Assembly: GCF_003589595.1 (NCBI RefSeq)
Contig: NW_020653711.1
Location: forward strand, 4,281,786 to 4,345,785
Source: Hyposmocoma kahamanoa
Lineage: Eukaryota > Arthropoda > Insecta > Lepidoptera > Cosmopterigidae
DNA length: 64,000 bases
Direction: 5' to 3'
The notes under the pieces are model-generated. The model was not told the DNA's origin. It ran no database searches and saw nothing but the letters and a program-made list of their open reading frames with translations. Shown piece by piece: positions 43,450 to 55,733 of the stretch. A program made the position numbers and the translations under genes. Within the stretch, counting starts at the first letter, position 1. Every line of letters begins with the position of its first letter.

Positions 43450-44560
43450 ATGAACAGTATTTAGTGTTCAACAATTTACTTACAGCACTCTACGTAATCG
43501 AATTTAATAAAAATCTTATTTTAAATTTTGACTGACATTACAAAAATGCTCTTGTGACCCGTGCCCCGAAGTGCAATGTATAATAAGTTGACGACTAATG
43601 CAAGGAAAATGTTATTCAAAGTTCCAATCATTAGCCGAAATATTCGTAATGCAAACGGAGAACCTGAAGCGTAGTAATCGTATATTTGGAGATAAAGCTA
43701 GTTCCACAATTTACCGAGTTCATAGATTTGCATAATTTGCAATTGATCTGCAAGTCTTAGATGGAAATATAGCCTAATGGTTCGGTAGTAAGCCAACTCT
43801 TTTTTATCTGATTTTGTAGGTACGACAGATGGAAATCGTGTATATTGTAAATTTTGTGTACTAAGATAGAAGTGGACCTAACCTAAGCCCTTGAGTTTCT
43901 CGTGTCCATAAGTCTTCATACAACGAAGACACTACCTTTGATCGTCACGTGCGAGTGAGTCTTATTTAAATTGAGCGCAGTATATTTGTGAAATCGAGTA
44001 TATTCAACGTTCAAGTAATAATGTTAACTAATTAGGACAATGGCCTAATGGAATAATAAATAGTATAACACAATAACTTTAGCAACATTTGTAACAATAG
44101 TTTTACCGCTAGATGGCAATGGTTCTGATTCGTGGCGTTAAGATTTTCACCCCTTCTCTTACTAGTGTTTGTAACAATAGTTCCAATGTTTACCACTAGA
44201 TGGCACTGGCATAGAAAACGCAATTTCCGAATCGCGGTGTTAAGATTTTACCAAATGTGACCAGAATTTTGTATGAGATTGATCTGATCTATTTATTCTT
44301 CTACTTGTCTAAGTTATTGTTGATCGATTCAACGATTGCATTTCTACGGTTATCCTCATTACTAAGGAAGCATTTCGAACTCGCGCCCATCTTTAGGGAC
44401 AGGGCCCCGATTCAGAACTCTTCAATATTTTGACCGAATCGTTCGATAGGATATCGTTCTTGAATCGAAGGGCGCTTTCGAAGCTATTCAGAATATTCGA
44501 GTTAAACGTTCGATTCGGATTCGGATACGATATCGTTATCCAACAACAATTCTAAATCAG
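43450..44560. other. Sequence upstream of the visible SDR exons
   Basis: No exon found. 44400-44540 holds repeated TCGTTCGATA / GATATCGTT motifs (MITE-like). TAGATGGCA(A/C)TGG recurs near 44112 and 44200 within a short duplicated block (TTTGTAACAATAGTT). Confidence 0.35.
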
Positions 44561-44562
44561 AT

Positions 44563-45162
44563 GTGTGCACATTTTTCATATATTTGATGCATGGGAAGTG
44601 TCACATGCTATTGGTGCATTCTGTGACCTTTCCAAAGGCTTTTGATTGTGTGTACCATGATACACTGGTCAGGAAACTTCGCCATTATGGTGTGGCGGGA
44701 CGTGATCTCGACCTTCTTAAATCGTATTTGCGTGGTAGGATACAGAGGGTCGATGTTAACGGTACGAGATCATCAGGGTCTGCAATTAGCATGGGTGTCC
44801 CTGAAGGTTCAATTCTAGGCCCATTTTTGTTTTTAGTTTATATTAATGACTTACCTAGCCTCATGGAGGGTACAAAACATGAAATAGTATTGTTTGCTGA
44901 TGATACTCCCTTAATATTTAAAGTTAAAAGGCACCAATGTTCCTACGACGATGTGAACAATGCTATATCTAAAGTTGTTGATTGGTTTGCTGTTAATAAC
45001 CTACTCCTTAATGAGAAAAAAATAAATTGTGTGAAATTGACATTACCCAATGTTAGAGAGACGGTTATTGATTATACGTTCATTAATTATCAATTCCTTA
45101 GAATGGGTGGAAAACTTTTTATACCACTATGTTCACTCATCTCTTCAAATAAAAAATTTTAA
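44563..45162 (+). pseudogene. LINE reverse-transcriptase palm fragment
   Basis: RT core: SKAFDCVYHDTLVRKLRHYG (the start of this block is in another frame, so a frameshift lies near 44640), LLKSYLRGRIQRVDVNG, SMGVPEGSILGPFLFLVYIN and catalytic FADD (VLFADDTPLIF), then WFAVNNLLLNEKK. This is a Jockey-group RT. GVPEGS replaces the usual GVPQGS. Endonuclease and C terminus are missing. Confidence 0.82.
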
Positions 45163-45167
45163 ACCCA

Positions 45168-45234
45168 CATTTCCCGCGACACAGGGTTTCCTTAGTACGG
45201 GGCTATGTTGAGTGTGTGCGTTATTGAGTCATTT
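45168..45234 (+). mobile_element. SINE family G tail fragment
   Basis: CGCGACACAGGGTTTCCTTA to GTTGAGTGTGTGCGTTATT. Confidence 0.6.
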
Positions 45235-45236
45235 AG

Positions 45237-45535
45237 TAGCACTAGATTTCGTGAAAGAGCTCATCCAGTGAAGTGCTGTCAACTTACCTATTTCTGCCGC
45301 CAAGCAGTAATGTGAGCATTATTGCGTTTCGGTTTTGAAGCGTATGGGTGCTGTTGAAATTACGGACACATGGGACTTGTTAACTTACGTATCATAGTGA
45401 CAGGTGTAGTGGCAGTGCACCTCAGAACTTTGTTATTAAAAGATCTGAGTGGTACCGCAATTGCCATAGACAAGCGTGTCGCTTACCATTAGGTTCACAA
45501 CTTGCCCGGCCCGTCTCTTGCATCACATCACACAC
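45237..45535 (+). mobile_element. Family A element
   Basis: GATTTCGTGAAAGAGCTCAT through GCCAAGCAGTAATGTGAGCA to CCCGTCTCTTGCATCACATC. Confidence 0.72.
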
Positions 45536-45655
45536 GTTAAAAAAAAAGTTATGGCTATGGTGGACAATGGCTATGAACTCATGATATAAAACCAATACCT
45601 AATTAAGGGTCTTGTACAGTTTGATGATGATATTATGTGGTTATTGGCTAAGATA

Positions 45656-46222
45656 ATGTTAAAATATTGGCTCTAATATTGTCTCCGGATTGAAAAAAAA
45701 CAACGCAAATGCACTCGATACTTATACGAGAGAATGTATGGTTATTATCCGCTGCTCTTTCCTTCCTTATTTGTCTACGGAATGGTCGGTCTTGTCACCT
45801 TGGAAGTAAGACGTAAAGTTCGCACCGTACTCCATTACGTATTTTTCCTTCGAGGTAAGATGGACAAACCCACACAGAGCAACGTCGATCTGTTTGTGCC
45901 AAACAGGTACGTCTGCACGGGCCGATGCCGACATCAATTGTTTGCGCCCCCCGTGCGACACACTCGCCAGGGCTGACAACGCGCCCACGAAACGCGTCGC
46001 TAAGGTCCAGGATGCTGACATCTTTTGCGACAATATTGGCAAAAAAATACTTTGCTATATAAGAAGATATAAGGCAAACCTAGCGTATCAAATATGTATG
46101 TAGTATAAGTAATTAGCATGTATTCGTTTTGGTTGTTACTGTAAGTTTACATTGTGTCTTTAATAAATAATTAAACGCAAAATAGGCGCCTTGATGTTGA
46201 GTTGCGGACACCAGCCCGTTAC
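45656..46222 (+). mobile_element. Possible solo LTR
   Basis: TG...CA bounded block with a GC-richer centre, a TATA box (GCTATATAAGAAG at about 46053) and an AATAAA at about 46162, then GCGGACACCAGCCCGTTACA. This order fits an LTR with U3, R and U5. No 5-bp duplication or neighbouring gag/pol supports it. Confidence 0.3.
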
Positions 46223-46224
46223 AC

Positions 46225-47100
46225 CAAGTACCAAGTACCAAATAATTAAATAAATAAAACTACAATGATATTATTGTGTTACACTAAAAACGCAATTGAC
46301 ATTTTGGTCAATGCATGTTGAATGGTGCCACAGACGTTTTTACTAAATTTCAATGCATTTTTAAAGCTGAGTAAATAGTCAAATTATCGTAGTCAGTGTA
46401 AAGTATCTTAGTATGCCAAAACAACAATAAATTTGTTGAGTTGGCATACGGAGCTACATTATTCTGTAACAATATGTGGAGTTGATACAGTAGGGAGCTG
46501 TCATTTGAATATTAGGGTATTAAACTGTGAGATACAGTTTTCATGTGATATAGTGCCGAGGGTTAAAACGCAGGCGAAGGAAATCCAATAGAATGTAGCT
46601 AATGATACCATAATATCACATACAATACCAAGTGACCTAACTTCAAAGTTTTACGAAAATCTGTTATTTACATCACAAAGAATTGTAAGTAACTGGAAGA
46701 TGTACGTACCCATAAAAGGCAATGTGGTTATCAAAACGTCTAAGTTAATATGATACATTGTTGTCCATTCAAAATTTTCATTAACTTTACATCATTAACA
46801 GTGATCTAAAAAGTATACGAAATACAGATTACATCATATCAACACATAGCCTGTAATAAATTTACATTTTTACCAATCACGGGTTTTAAGTTTTCACAAC
46901 TGTTTTAAAATATTTTAGGACCTGTTTTAAAATCAATTTTAAAACTTAAAGTTAATTAAAACTAAAAATTAATTTTAAAACAGCACGTAACTATTTTAAA
47001 ACTTTTTTAGCACTTCATGCTATTTATTTTCATGTTTAATTACTCGTTTCGTATAATTATATGAAAAAGCTGACATGTTCAGCGTTATTGGATACTGGTT
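46225..47100. other. AT-rich spacer
   Basis: No gene; a run of TTTTAAAAC-type repeats near 46880-47000. Confidence 0.35.
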
Positions 47101-47104
47101 GTAT

Positions 47105-47640
47105 TTTTTATAATATCAAATGACCGGAGGAATACGTCTTGGCAATGGTAGTTAGCGACACGCCTACCCATAACAGTTGTTCAAAGATAACCGTTTCATA
47201 CGACGAAGACCTACATCCACGGTTGATTAACGAAACATTGTTATAAAAACCTGGTGGTAAGCGACACGCCTGCCCGTAACAGTTACAGTACCAGTCAGTG
47301 CTTTAAATCACAAAGATTTGAGGGGCACTGCCACTGCGCCCGCAACCCTGAGACTTAAGTCGAAAAGTTCCATGTGCCTGTAATTTCACCGGCACCTCAA
47401 AACCAGAACGCAGTATCACGTTACTACTTGGCGGCAGAAATAGGTAAGGTGGCACTACCTTCCTGGACGAAGGCAACGTATTCCCAGTATTGAGTAACTT
47501 AATGCAATAATTAAAGTTTTATTTTATGATATCTAATGACGGGAGGAACAAGTCGTGCGCCTGGTTGTAAACGACAACACTTAAGCATAACAGTTGCAGT
47601 CAGAGCTTTAAATCTCAAGGTGTGAAGCGCATTGCTACTG
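47105..47640 (-). mobile_element. Three family A fragments in series
   Basis: 47105-47180 (AATATCAAATGACCGGAGGA), 47252-47480 (CTGGTGGTAAGCGACACGCC to GGCAGAAATAGGTAAGGTGG) and 47515-47640 (TATGATATCTAATGACGGGA), all on the minus strand. Confidence 0.65.
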
Positions 47641-48030
47641 CAACCGGCACCTTGAGATATGAAGTTAACAAGTCCTGGAATGCTGGGCGACAGAAAAAAA
47701 TAGTGATCGATCGATATCATAACAATCTTCAGAGAAGTGTCCGCATTTGACCTCCAGCTTTCCTGATGGAAAGTGATGATGAGGTCGACGATGGCGTATG
47801 CTCATCTAAATAATAACTATTCAGTATCGCCTTGAAAATTCCCAATTATAGCATTCGGGGAATAAGTCTGCAGGCAGGGAATTCCACTCTCTAGCTGTTC
47901 GGAATATAGAAGAGAAACGCTTTGCGTGAATGCTACTTAGTACAGGGATAGCTCAATAAAGCAACATTTGTTTACTTCACGTACGCGTGCGATACGTTCG
48001 CTGACACTACTGTCTATTCTATTCTATTTC

Positions 48031-49493
48031 CTTAATGGCCGCCACTAGGCTTGGGCCAGTGTCAGTTTCGATTAATGTTGTCAGTTAATATTGATCAATA
48101 ACGTCAACGTTTCGGGACACCACTGTCTATAGTCCATTTCACATAGCATGGATACGGTGACGTTTGAAATTTGAAGTTTCTAGAGATGCAGTGATGTAAA
48201 ATCGAGTGAAAAAATTCGATTTGAATATATTATCGAGATAGTTTATAACGAAGAGAGAATCGATATAGATATTATAGTTTAAGAACAAATAATAGACAAA
48301 ATAAAAGGGATTCAATTATTGTGTTATTAGGTAACTAAACAACTATACAACAATTTAAAAAATCATCAATATCCAAACAAAAAGCTAACAAAAAAAGCAT
48401 AAAATCTATAGCACCGAAACGAGATTGAACATAGATATAGAAAAAAAAGGGGAGATTTGGTAAGGGGGCGTGGTTCGTGTCGCCTCGATCTGATCAAAAT
48501 GATTATTTCGAGGTGACATGCCTACAAACATCGCCACAGTGACATGGCGATCGTTGTACATACAAGATCTCTTGTAAAACGTGAAAATGCCCAGTTATAG
48601 CGATACACCTTGTAAAAATTTGAGCGAAAACAAAAATTTAAAAACCAGTGAGAAAACATTCAACCGGCTATTTGCATTTTTAGTTACTATTTCTATTATA
48701 ATTCAATGTTTTCTTTTTGTCTCCAAAGAAATTTCTAAACTCAAATATAGTGATGTTCATTTACGATGAGTGATGTTTATCGACAATACATTTTTACTGA
48801 AATGTTTGAATTTCTTGTACGATTTTTGTAATTAAAGTCCCTAAAATATCGTAGCGAAAAGCATTCACAATAAATTGATTTCTTTTATTTTATTCTTATT
48901 ATTACTAAACATTTCATTTCTAGTAACTTTAACACAATTCATATTTCGGACATCCGTTTCAATTTCATGTCAATTTGTATGTTGCTGTTGCTTGAAGAAA
49001 AATGTATGTGTATTATTATTTTACATAATTTTTTTTTTTTGATATTTCAATTCCATTACACTCGTAGATTAAACGTGGAATATTTTTAAGTATTAAGTTT
49101 TTCCAGTGAGTTCAAAATAAAAGAAAGAGAGGTTGGATTGAAGCTGCAGGAAAATCGTAAGATTGGTTTTCTTATTATTATATCTGTCTTTGTTTAAATT
49201 TTCATAGCAAATGCATTTAAGAAAGAAATAAAATAAAATCGGCTTTATTTTACATGTGCATGCAAAATAAATTAGAAACAATTATAGAAAATTACATAAA
49301 TCCTTCATAAAAAAACAACAATTAAATTTATTAATTTCGTTGATGGTTTGAGTTTACTCTTGACAGTGACAGCTTCACCAACCCTTGGTAACATATTATT
49401 ATAATGGATAACTGACACTGGCGACGATCGCCATATTTTTTATATTATTCTTACAAAACTGACACTGGCCCAAGCGTAGTGGACGCCATTAAG
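48031..49493. mobile_element. 1.46-kb element with 38-39-bp TIRs
   Basis: Left arm 48031-48069 (CTTAATGGCCGCCACTAGGC, TTGGGCCAGTGTCAGTTT) and right arm 49455-49493 are inverted copies with a few mismatches. The interior holds a 60-codon ORF with a membrane span but no transposase. No target duplication was seen. A second CTGACACTGGCGACGATCGC motif lies inside the right end. Confidence 0.6.
48587..48769 (+). CDS. Small ORF: 60-residue predicted single-span membrane protein
   Basis: ATG at 48587, TGA at 48767-48769. Polar N half (MPSYSDTPCKNLSENKN, LKTSEKTFNR), about 20 hydrophobic residues (LFAFLVTISIIIQCFLFVSK), then a charged tail (EISKLKYSDVHLR). An AATAAA occurs about 100 bp downstream (near 48869). 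It lies inside the TIR-bounded 48031-49493 segment. Unrecognised. Confidence 0.25.
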   Translation: MPSYSDTPCKNLSENKNLKTSEKTFNRLFAFLVTISIIIQCFLFVSKEISKLKYSDVHLR

Positions 49494-50157
49494 AAAATAA
49501 TAATAATTTATAATAATACATTAATTTAATAATACACCAGTACCAGTGTAGGTATAGTACGAAAAATTAAATATTTTTTTAGTACTAAATGCCACATGGC
49601 CACATGGTTTCTAACTATCGATTAGGTAGGACCACATCCCTCGTTGAGTAGCGTCAATTTAAGGTTAATAAGGTTAACAATTCACGGAGCGGTTTCCATC
49701 CGCACCCGCCGGTTCTGCTAGACAGCGGTTTTATTTCAATATTCACGACCGTTGCGATTGTGAAACGGACCGCGATATTAGTAGGAGTTAACCGCAAGTC
49801 GCGCGGTTAATAGAGAACTCACCCCGCGTGTGCCTGCACCACATTGCGCCTGAACCTACCGCCAAATAACCTACCGTCTAATGTGGGGCTGTGTGTATAA
49901 CTTATTATTATTCATTAAAATATACAGGGTGTACCACGGCTACGCGACACGGATTGAAAGTACTTAAAATATTGTGGATAGCACATTTGCTTTTATTTTG
50001 AGAAGTAAGTAATACTGCATTCACAGACTTTTAAAGTTGCTTGCTGCATGCTGCTGGGAATCAAACCGACTAAATGTGAAAAGAAGTCTATATAAAAATA
50101 ATGCCGATGGAAAGGGTCAACTATAGGAATGAACCCCGTATACATAACACAGTATAT

Positions 50158-50790
50158 TTTTTTTATGATTCCAAGTGACGGGATGAACAAGTCGTGCGCT
50201 TGGTGGCAAGCGACACGCCTGTCTATAGCAGTTGTAGTGCTACTCTAAGTTATAACACAAATATTTGAGGGGCATTGCCCGCCACAATAAGACATAAGTT
50301 GACAAGTCCTATATGCCTGTAGTTTCACCAACACTCTTACAAACCGGAACGCAATAACGCTCATATTACCGCTTGGCGGCAGAAACAGGTGTGGTGGCAG
50401 TACTTCCCCGAACGAACTCTTTCACAAGGAGACTCTTCCAGTCCTGTGCCGCCCGTATCTTTCGGCGGCCGACCACCTTTCTGCCGGCGTCCTACACTAC
50501 GTTTGCTTTGACGTCTTCTCCATGGGCCATCAGTATTCCTGCCAACATGTCCGCTCACTACTACAAAGCTTTTGCGAGCTATGTCCGTCACTTTAGTTCT
50601 TTGCCTTCTTTGTTTGTTTTGTTTTTTGTTTTGTTTTTTGTTATTGTTTCATTGTAAACTGTACCTATATTAAAAAAAATGGCCACATTTTATACGAAAG
50701 TTAGTCCGTGAAATTAAATTTCATGTCCTGTACATATTTCAAACCCAGTCTAAACATCAAATCTTGAAGATTAAAAAGTTTTGGAAATAT
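50158..50790 (-). mobile_element. Extended family A element, long form
   Basis: The standard family A part is 50158-50445. Read on the minus strand, it is preceded by about 345 bp shared with 56470-56820: TTTGATGTTTAGACTGGGTT, TGAAATATGTACAGGACATG, GAAGGCAAAGAACTAAAGTG, ACATAGCTCGCAAAAGCTT, GTGTAGGACGCCGGCAGAAA. A minus-strand frame across the join (SVGRRQKGGRPPKDTGGTGL) ends inside family A. Confidence 0.7.
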
Positions 50791-50799
50791 ATAAAATTT

Positions 50800-51950
50800 A
50801 TCTCTTTACTAAAAGTAAATAAAAACTGTAGCTCGTAAAATGATCTGGTAACGCAGTAGGCACAGGAACAGGGAACAATGAAAGTTTTGCTGACGACTAC
50901 AAAAAAAAAATTATTCATGAACGTCATTGCACATTTCAAAACATAAGGCCAGGTTAAGACGGCTATCGTAATAGAGGTAGAGATAAGGATTATCAAATAA
51001 CATTTTTTTAATAGCATTTTTATTTACACATCAAAAGTATCTACGGATTAAGCACATTTTTAAGTTTGCCATTTACTGAAAATTTGGTTTTTTAATTATT
51101 TTTTAGCACCAATAGTTGTCTTGGTCAATTGCATAATTTAAAAAATGAATAAAACAATTGAATTTTTTTACACAGATTTTTTATGTAATTTTAAACGGGT
51201 AATGAAATATTGAGAAAAAAGAACCTTGATCCCTAGACACTTTTCATGTATTTACTTCAGTGTCGCTACAGACGTAGATTTACCCAAATTTAAGGATACG
51301 GAGACAATTGATATCCGAAGGTCTTAAAATACCGATTTCTGAGAAGATTTTTAAAACAAATTCTGAGATTATTAAAAGGTTACCTAAATATTTGAGTTTT
51401 TCTTTACCATTCTCCTTCTTATAATATAATAAATAACGTAATCGACATTTTTATCTAAATTGAGTTATTAACATATCTGGGATCAACCAGGGACAAACGA
51501 GATCTACAACACCCTTTAATTACTTTTTTTTATATCTTATTTAGTTTCAGTTTTATTGTTAAGCAAAATCAGCGAAACTGACATTTTTTAAAGAAAAAAA
51601 AAAACTTCAGGTGCCAATATCTCGAATTTGCATATTGGTAACCAATATGCAAATGCGTTAGTTACGACAAAGAGAGCAGTATTGGTGCTACTATCACATT
51701 ATAAGCTCAATAAAAGTAACTAATCAGAAAGAGGAAACAATATTCAATTTTATTGGGTTATACTTAGATTTACCTAAATGATGAATGATCGGAAAATCTC
51801 GCACAATTTCTATTCTCTGGAGAAAACCGCAGATTTCCCCAAAGACATTAATTATTATTTAACTACACTGAGACACTTAAAAAGAAGGATAATATGATCT
51901 TACTGTTGTTATGGTTTTATTGAAAATGACATGTAACAGACACAGAATAT
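50800..51950. other. AT-rich spacer
   Basis: Nothing recognised; hydrophobic frames (e.g. 50757-51017 minus) are low-complexity. Confidence 0.35.
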
Positions 51951-51954
51951 TCTG

Positions 51955-52085
51955 GTCCATACATGCCTACGTACAAACCATCGAAGATACAAGTAAACTG
52001 TCTTAGGAACCATTAAGTCTCTTTTTTGGGAAAACAAGACTTAATGGTATCGTCAATTTTTCGGTCAACTGTGAGTTGTTTCCAC
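51955..52085 (+). repeat. Dispersed repeat family I, copy 2
   Basis: CATCGAAGATACAAGTAAAC, GTCTTAGGAACCATTAAGTC, GTGAGTTGTTTCC; matches 12228-12345. Confidence 0.5.
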
Positions 52086-52089
52086 ACAC

Positions 52090-52290
52090 TCATTGGCCCG
52101 CACTAGGGAAACAAACCTAAATTAACTAGTATCGCGGGTGCCATGGACACACACATAGACAACCACAAATTACTCCCAAACTTACGAGAGTAATAAATGT
52201 AAGCCAAACAAATATTTCTCCCGGAACGAGAATCGACCCCGGGACCTCTTGTGTGGCAGTCCACCATGGTAACCATTCGACATGAATAAA
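52090..52290 (-). mobile_element. SINE family G, near-complete
   Basis: Minus-strand tRNA-like head (GGTTACCATGGTGGACTGCC, box B GGTCGATTCTCG), body ACACACATAGACAACCACAA, and TCGCGGGTGCCATGG. Confidence 0.7.
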
Positions 52291-52836
52291 TTTATTACAA
52301 TTTTTTTTAGTGCTTATCGACTTGGTTTCATGAAAGGATTATTTCATTGTACGGGATGAAAAAAATCGGGACGGCCGAAGTTGGTCAAATTTCATAAAAT
52401 ATTTTTTTTTTAATTAATAAAATTAACTAATTTTCATTAAATGCTAATACACTCAGGTTCTTATAAGTATGATTTTATTGTATGGAAAAAATGTACGATT
52501 TTCTAAAGCCTACATTTCGGAGTTTTACACAAAACATTCCAATGTAATTACGACTATGTAGAGACCCACTTTAATCCGGCACAACGTAACTTCAAATAAT
52601 GTTGTGTCAAACCAAAACACGGCAAGGCTTGGTAGTGTTTTGTAATTTCAAAAAAATAAAATTATAACGGCCGAATAGAATTCTTCAATACCTAATGTAC
52701 AAAGTAAGTTAAATGTATCTTTTTATTTTCATATTTTTCTCGCAGATGGCGCTACGGCAAAAAAGTTTTTAACCTTATGTTTAAAAAACTAAGGTAAACT
52801 TTTAATTACAAAAGCGTACGTGATAAGGGAGAAAAT

Positions 52837-52900
52837 TTCAAATAAGACATTAGAACGAAATACAATTAATATTCCATTTCGTTCTAATGTCTAATTTGAA
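52837..52900. repeat. 25-bp inverted repeat, one mismatch
   Basis: Arms 52837-52861 and 52876-52900; 14-nt loop ACAATTAATATTCC. Confidence 0.85.
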
Positions 52901-52989
52901 TTTTTGTATTTTTTTGTTGCATTATTACGTAATAGTCAACGTTCGTAATACTAGAATAGCTCCGAAGCTTTGTAGATAATTGTAACCTT

Positions 52990-53238
52990 TTTATAAAAAA
53001 AACCGACCTCATAAGTTCGTGGAATTACATCTATTTGCCAAGTTTTATTGAAATCGTTTACAGGAAAGTGCGCGAAACCTGATTCATCCCCTAGTTTGCC
53101 ATCTTTAGAGCTGGAATACAAAGAATCAAAAGAAAAAGAATCAAAAGAAAAAGAATCATCGCAATCTATTATCGCGTAACATATTTACATCTAAAAAAAA
53201 CAGTCGAATTACGAACTTCGTCCATTTTTAAGTCGGTT
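52990..53238 (-). mobile_element. Family B MITE
   Basis: AAAAAACCGACCTCATAAGT to TTTTTAAGTCGGTTGAAAAT, with an AAAGAATCAAAAG unit repeated about three times near 53118-53160 (slippage). Confidence 0.68.
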
Positions 53239-53783
53239 GAAAATAGTACTTACAGGATAAGTAAGTCAAGCTTGATCCTTAAAATATAAATTCCACTCTA
53301 AGCCACTTATGGTAAAAACGAGCAAAAATGTCGAATTTGACGTGCTTTTGACTTATTTGTGTGACCAATTTTGCAAGAAAACTAATAATAACCAAACGAC
53401 TAACAATTTCTTTTAGGTATTGACTAATTCTCCCACACCTATAGCAAACATCTGCGTTGGTAAATATAATATTGTACTTATATCATGAGTCAACTTTCTC
53501 GCAAACCGGTTTAGCACGTGGCGTAGTAAATTCGGCCTTGTACGAATAGTGATACGAGACAGTTTACCTTGAACCCGGTCGAGGTGAAAGCAAAGGCTGT
53601 GGTTATATGATTGCGAATGAAGTAACTTCACTCTTTAGTTATTTTTGGTGTTTGATTTAAGCAATGTGTCGGTTTTATTAATTATTTATAAAATTTATTT
53701 GACATATCTATAAATTGCGTTATATTTTTAGTTTTACTACAGTACCCTTGTGTCATATTTCTATACTTTATTTGACATGCGTA

Positions 53784-54060
53784 CATTGACTTACAAATAA
53801 ATGGACGACGGGTCTAATACAAAAACCACGAAAAAAACGCCCCAAGTCAACCTATTTAAACGTAGTGACATGTAAAGGAATATAAAAAGCCAAAACGTTG
53901 AATTTAAATTGTAATGTCATTGCAGTATTGCCTAATTTTGCTTGCAACAATTGAAAGGCGCAAAAAACACCATATTCAGCTTCTACTGGAAACTTACCAA
54001 AATGCACCATATGTAGCTTCTAGTGAAAACTACTTGAACACAGGTATAATGGAGTGGCCT
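53784..54060 (+). mobile_element. Long-form family D copy, one end only
   Basis: Begins with the family D terminus CATTGACTTACAAATAAATG at 53784, continues like copy 3, then adds the long-form sequence shared with 41105-41335. The opposite terminus is absent, so no target duplication. Confidence 0.65.
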
Positions 54061-54224
54061 TTATTATTTATAAATAAATTTTATACGTAAATGTTGAATT
54101 TTATACAATGCCATTTATTACGAGCTAGGGTGTCTGACTTTTTTTCTTAAGTTTCGAGAATTCTCGTACCCGATTTCTCGAGTTATTCGAGATTTTTTTT
54201 TAAACCGTAATAATTCAGCTCATT

Positions 54225-54590
54225 CAACTATAAAACTAACCGTGAACTTTTCGAAAGTTGTTTTGGTCTAGGTGTTCTGAGTTATGCCCCGGAATAAATT
54301 CCATCGTTCTTGGTCCCAGGTTCGATTCCCAATAGAACCAATTTGGGAAATGAACTTTTGTAAATTGGTTCTGCTCTGGGATTCTGTTGCTCTGATACTC
54401 ATGGGGAGTATGTACAGAGAGTTCCCTAGTTTCAAACCAGGTGATTGTCTTACAATAGAATACCAAGACCAGAACCGTTTAGAAAAGTTAATTTGTTAAA
54501 TTGAGCCTACCGATATCGAACCCGGGAACTTCTCATCGAGTGCCCACAGTGCAAACCGTTAGGCTATCAAGGTTGTTACTATTTGTATTA
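54225..54590. mobile_element. tRNA-derived SINE pair, head-to-head fragments
   Basis: Plus-strand box B (GGTTCGATTCCCAATAGAAC, then AATTTGGGAAATGAAC) near 54320; minus-strand copy from 54590 with CCTAACGGTTTGCACTGTGG and box B GGGTTCGATATCGG. Same family as 43272-43440. Confidence 0.6.
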
Positions 54591-54924
54591 TTATGCAGTC
54601 TTTTTGTTCATTCATTGATGTAATCACATAGCAAAGCTTTAATATTATGGTCTTTTATCAAGCTTACATCAGCTCTGGTTTCCTTTCTTTTCTTACCATT
54701 TTCTTAACCCATTCGTGCATAGTACTGAAGTTATACTGCGCCCAAAAACGTCACCACTTTTCTATATGCCGTAGTGCTTACATTGATTCAATATAATTAT
54801 TACGGTTTATCACTGACGACGGTTGATTCCGTCAACAGGCATAGTCGTACTGATCATAGTTCTTGCAAATGTTTCTTGTGCATAAAAAGTACGGTATGAC
54901 GGTAGTAAGGTATTTGCCTCACGC

Positions 54925-55112
54925 CTCATTTGGCACGCGGGTTAGCCTGGCTTGAATTTGGTGTACGCGGCGGCCGCGCGGTAATTTTATTGAGAGGAAT
55001 TTACATGTTATTGCATAATAAATAGAATTCAGATTCGCCATTAATGTACATGAATGCGTGGTAACTGGGCGATCGCCGCGCGAAAACTTTCTTCTCGTGT
55101 AACTCGGCGCTT
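54925..55112 (-). mobile_element. Family H element, copy 3
   Basis: Inverted copy: GGCGGCCGCGCGGTAATTTT, ATTCGCCATTAATGTACATG, GAAAACTTTCTTCTCGTGTA, ending at AACTCGGCGCTTA. It abuts a family B copy. Confidence 0.6.
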
Positions 55113-55114
55113 AA

Positions 55115-55372
55115 TCGATTTAAAAAAAACGAGGACGTTCTCGGTTCCTCTGCATTTTTTTGAGTGAATGTCAAGCGATTACTCTGATAGTTGTGCATCG
55201 ATTTCGATGATTCTTTTTCTGTTAGTAAGGGGGTACATCATTAGTGGTCCCAATTGAATTTGATGAAAATATTCTACCTCTAAGGGTGGCAAATTAGCGG
55301 ATGAATTTGGTTATATATTGAATTTCATCCACGTTCCGTTAAAGGATTTCCATAAAACTTGGGGCGGGACGC
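55115..55372 (+). mobile_element. Family B MITE
   Basis: CGATTTAAAAAAAACGAGGA through GATTTCGATGATTCTTTTTC and CCTCTAAGGGTGGCAAATTA to CCATAAAACTTGGGG. Confidence 0.68.
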
Positions 55373-55679
55373 CTGTTAATATATTATTGTATTAAAATAA
55401 ACGACATATTTTTGACAGTTACGAAATGTTAAATGATAAAAAAAATAAAAAGAACTAATATTATTTAATGAATCAAAAATTTAAACAAAAAGCTAATCTT
55501 GTGTAGTCTGGTGCTCGATATCTGGTTGGCTGCTTTTACATATTTTTCGCTATCGCGCGATTTTATAAAATGTATTGTTTTGTGAAAGCGTTGCATGTAC
55601 CGTCAATAGCCCAGCCGTCTGAGGCAATCCACAGTAACTCAGGTGTGGACAGTAGGCGAGAGGGGCAGTCTGTAAGTTC

Positions 55680-55733
55680 AAAATATTTCTTATAATCTAT
55701 TCTAAAACTAGAATAGATTATAAGAAATATTTT
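55680..55733. repeat. Perfect 25-bp inverted repeat, 4-nt loop
   Basis: Arms 55680-55704 and 55709-55733 pair completely round AAAC. AT-rich. Confidence 0.9.

Noticed and set aside
45767..46042. 91-codon minus ORF in the LTR-like block
   Set aside because: No domain recognised; overlaps several other frames of similar length in a GC-richer block.
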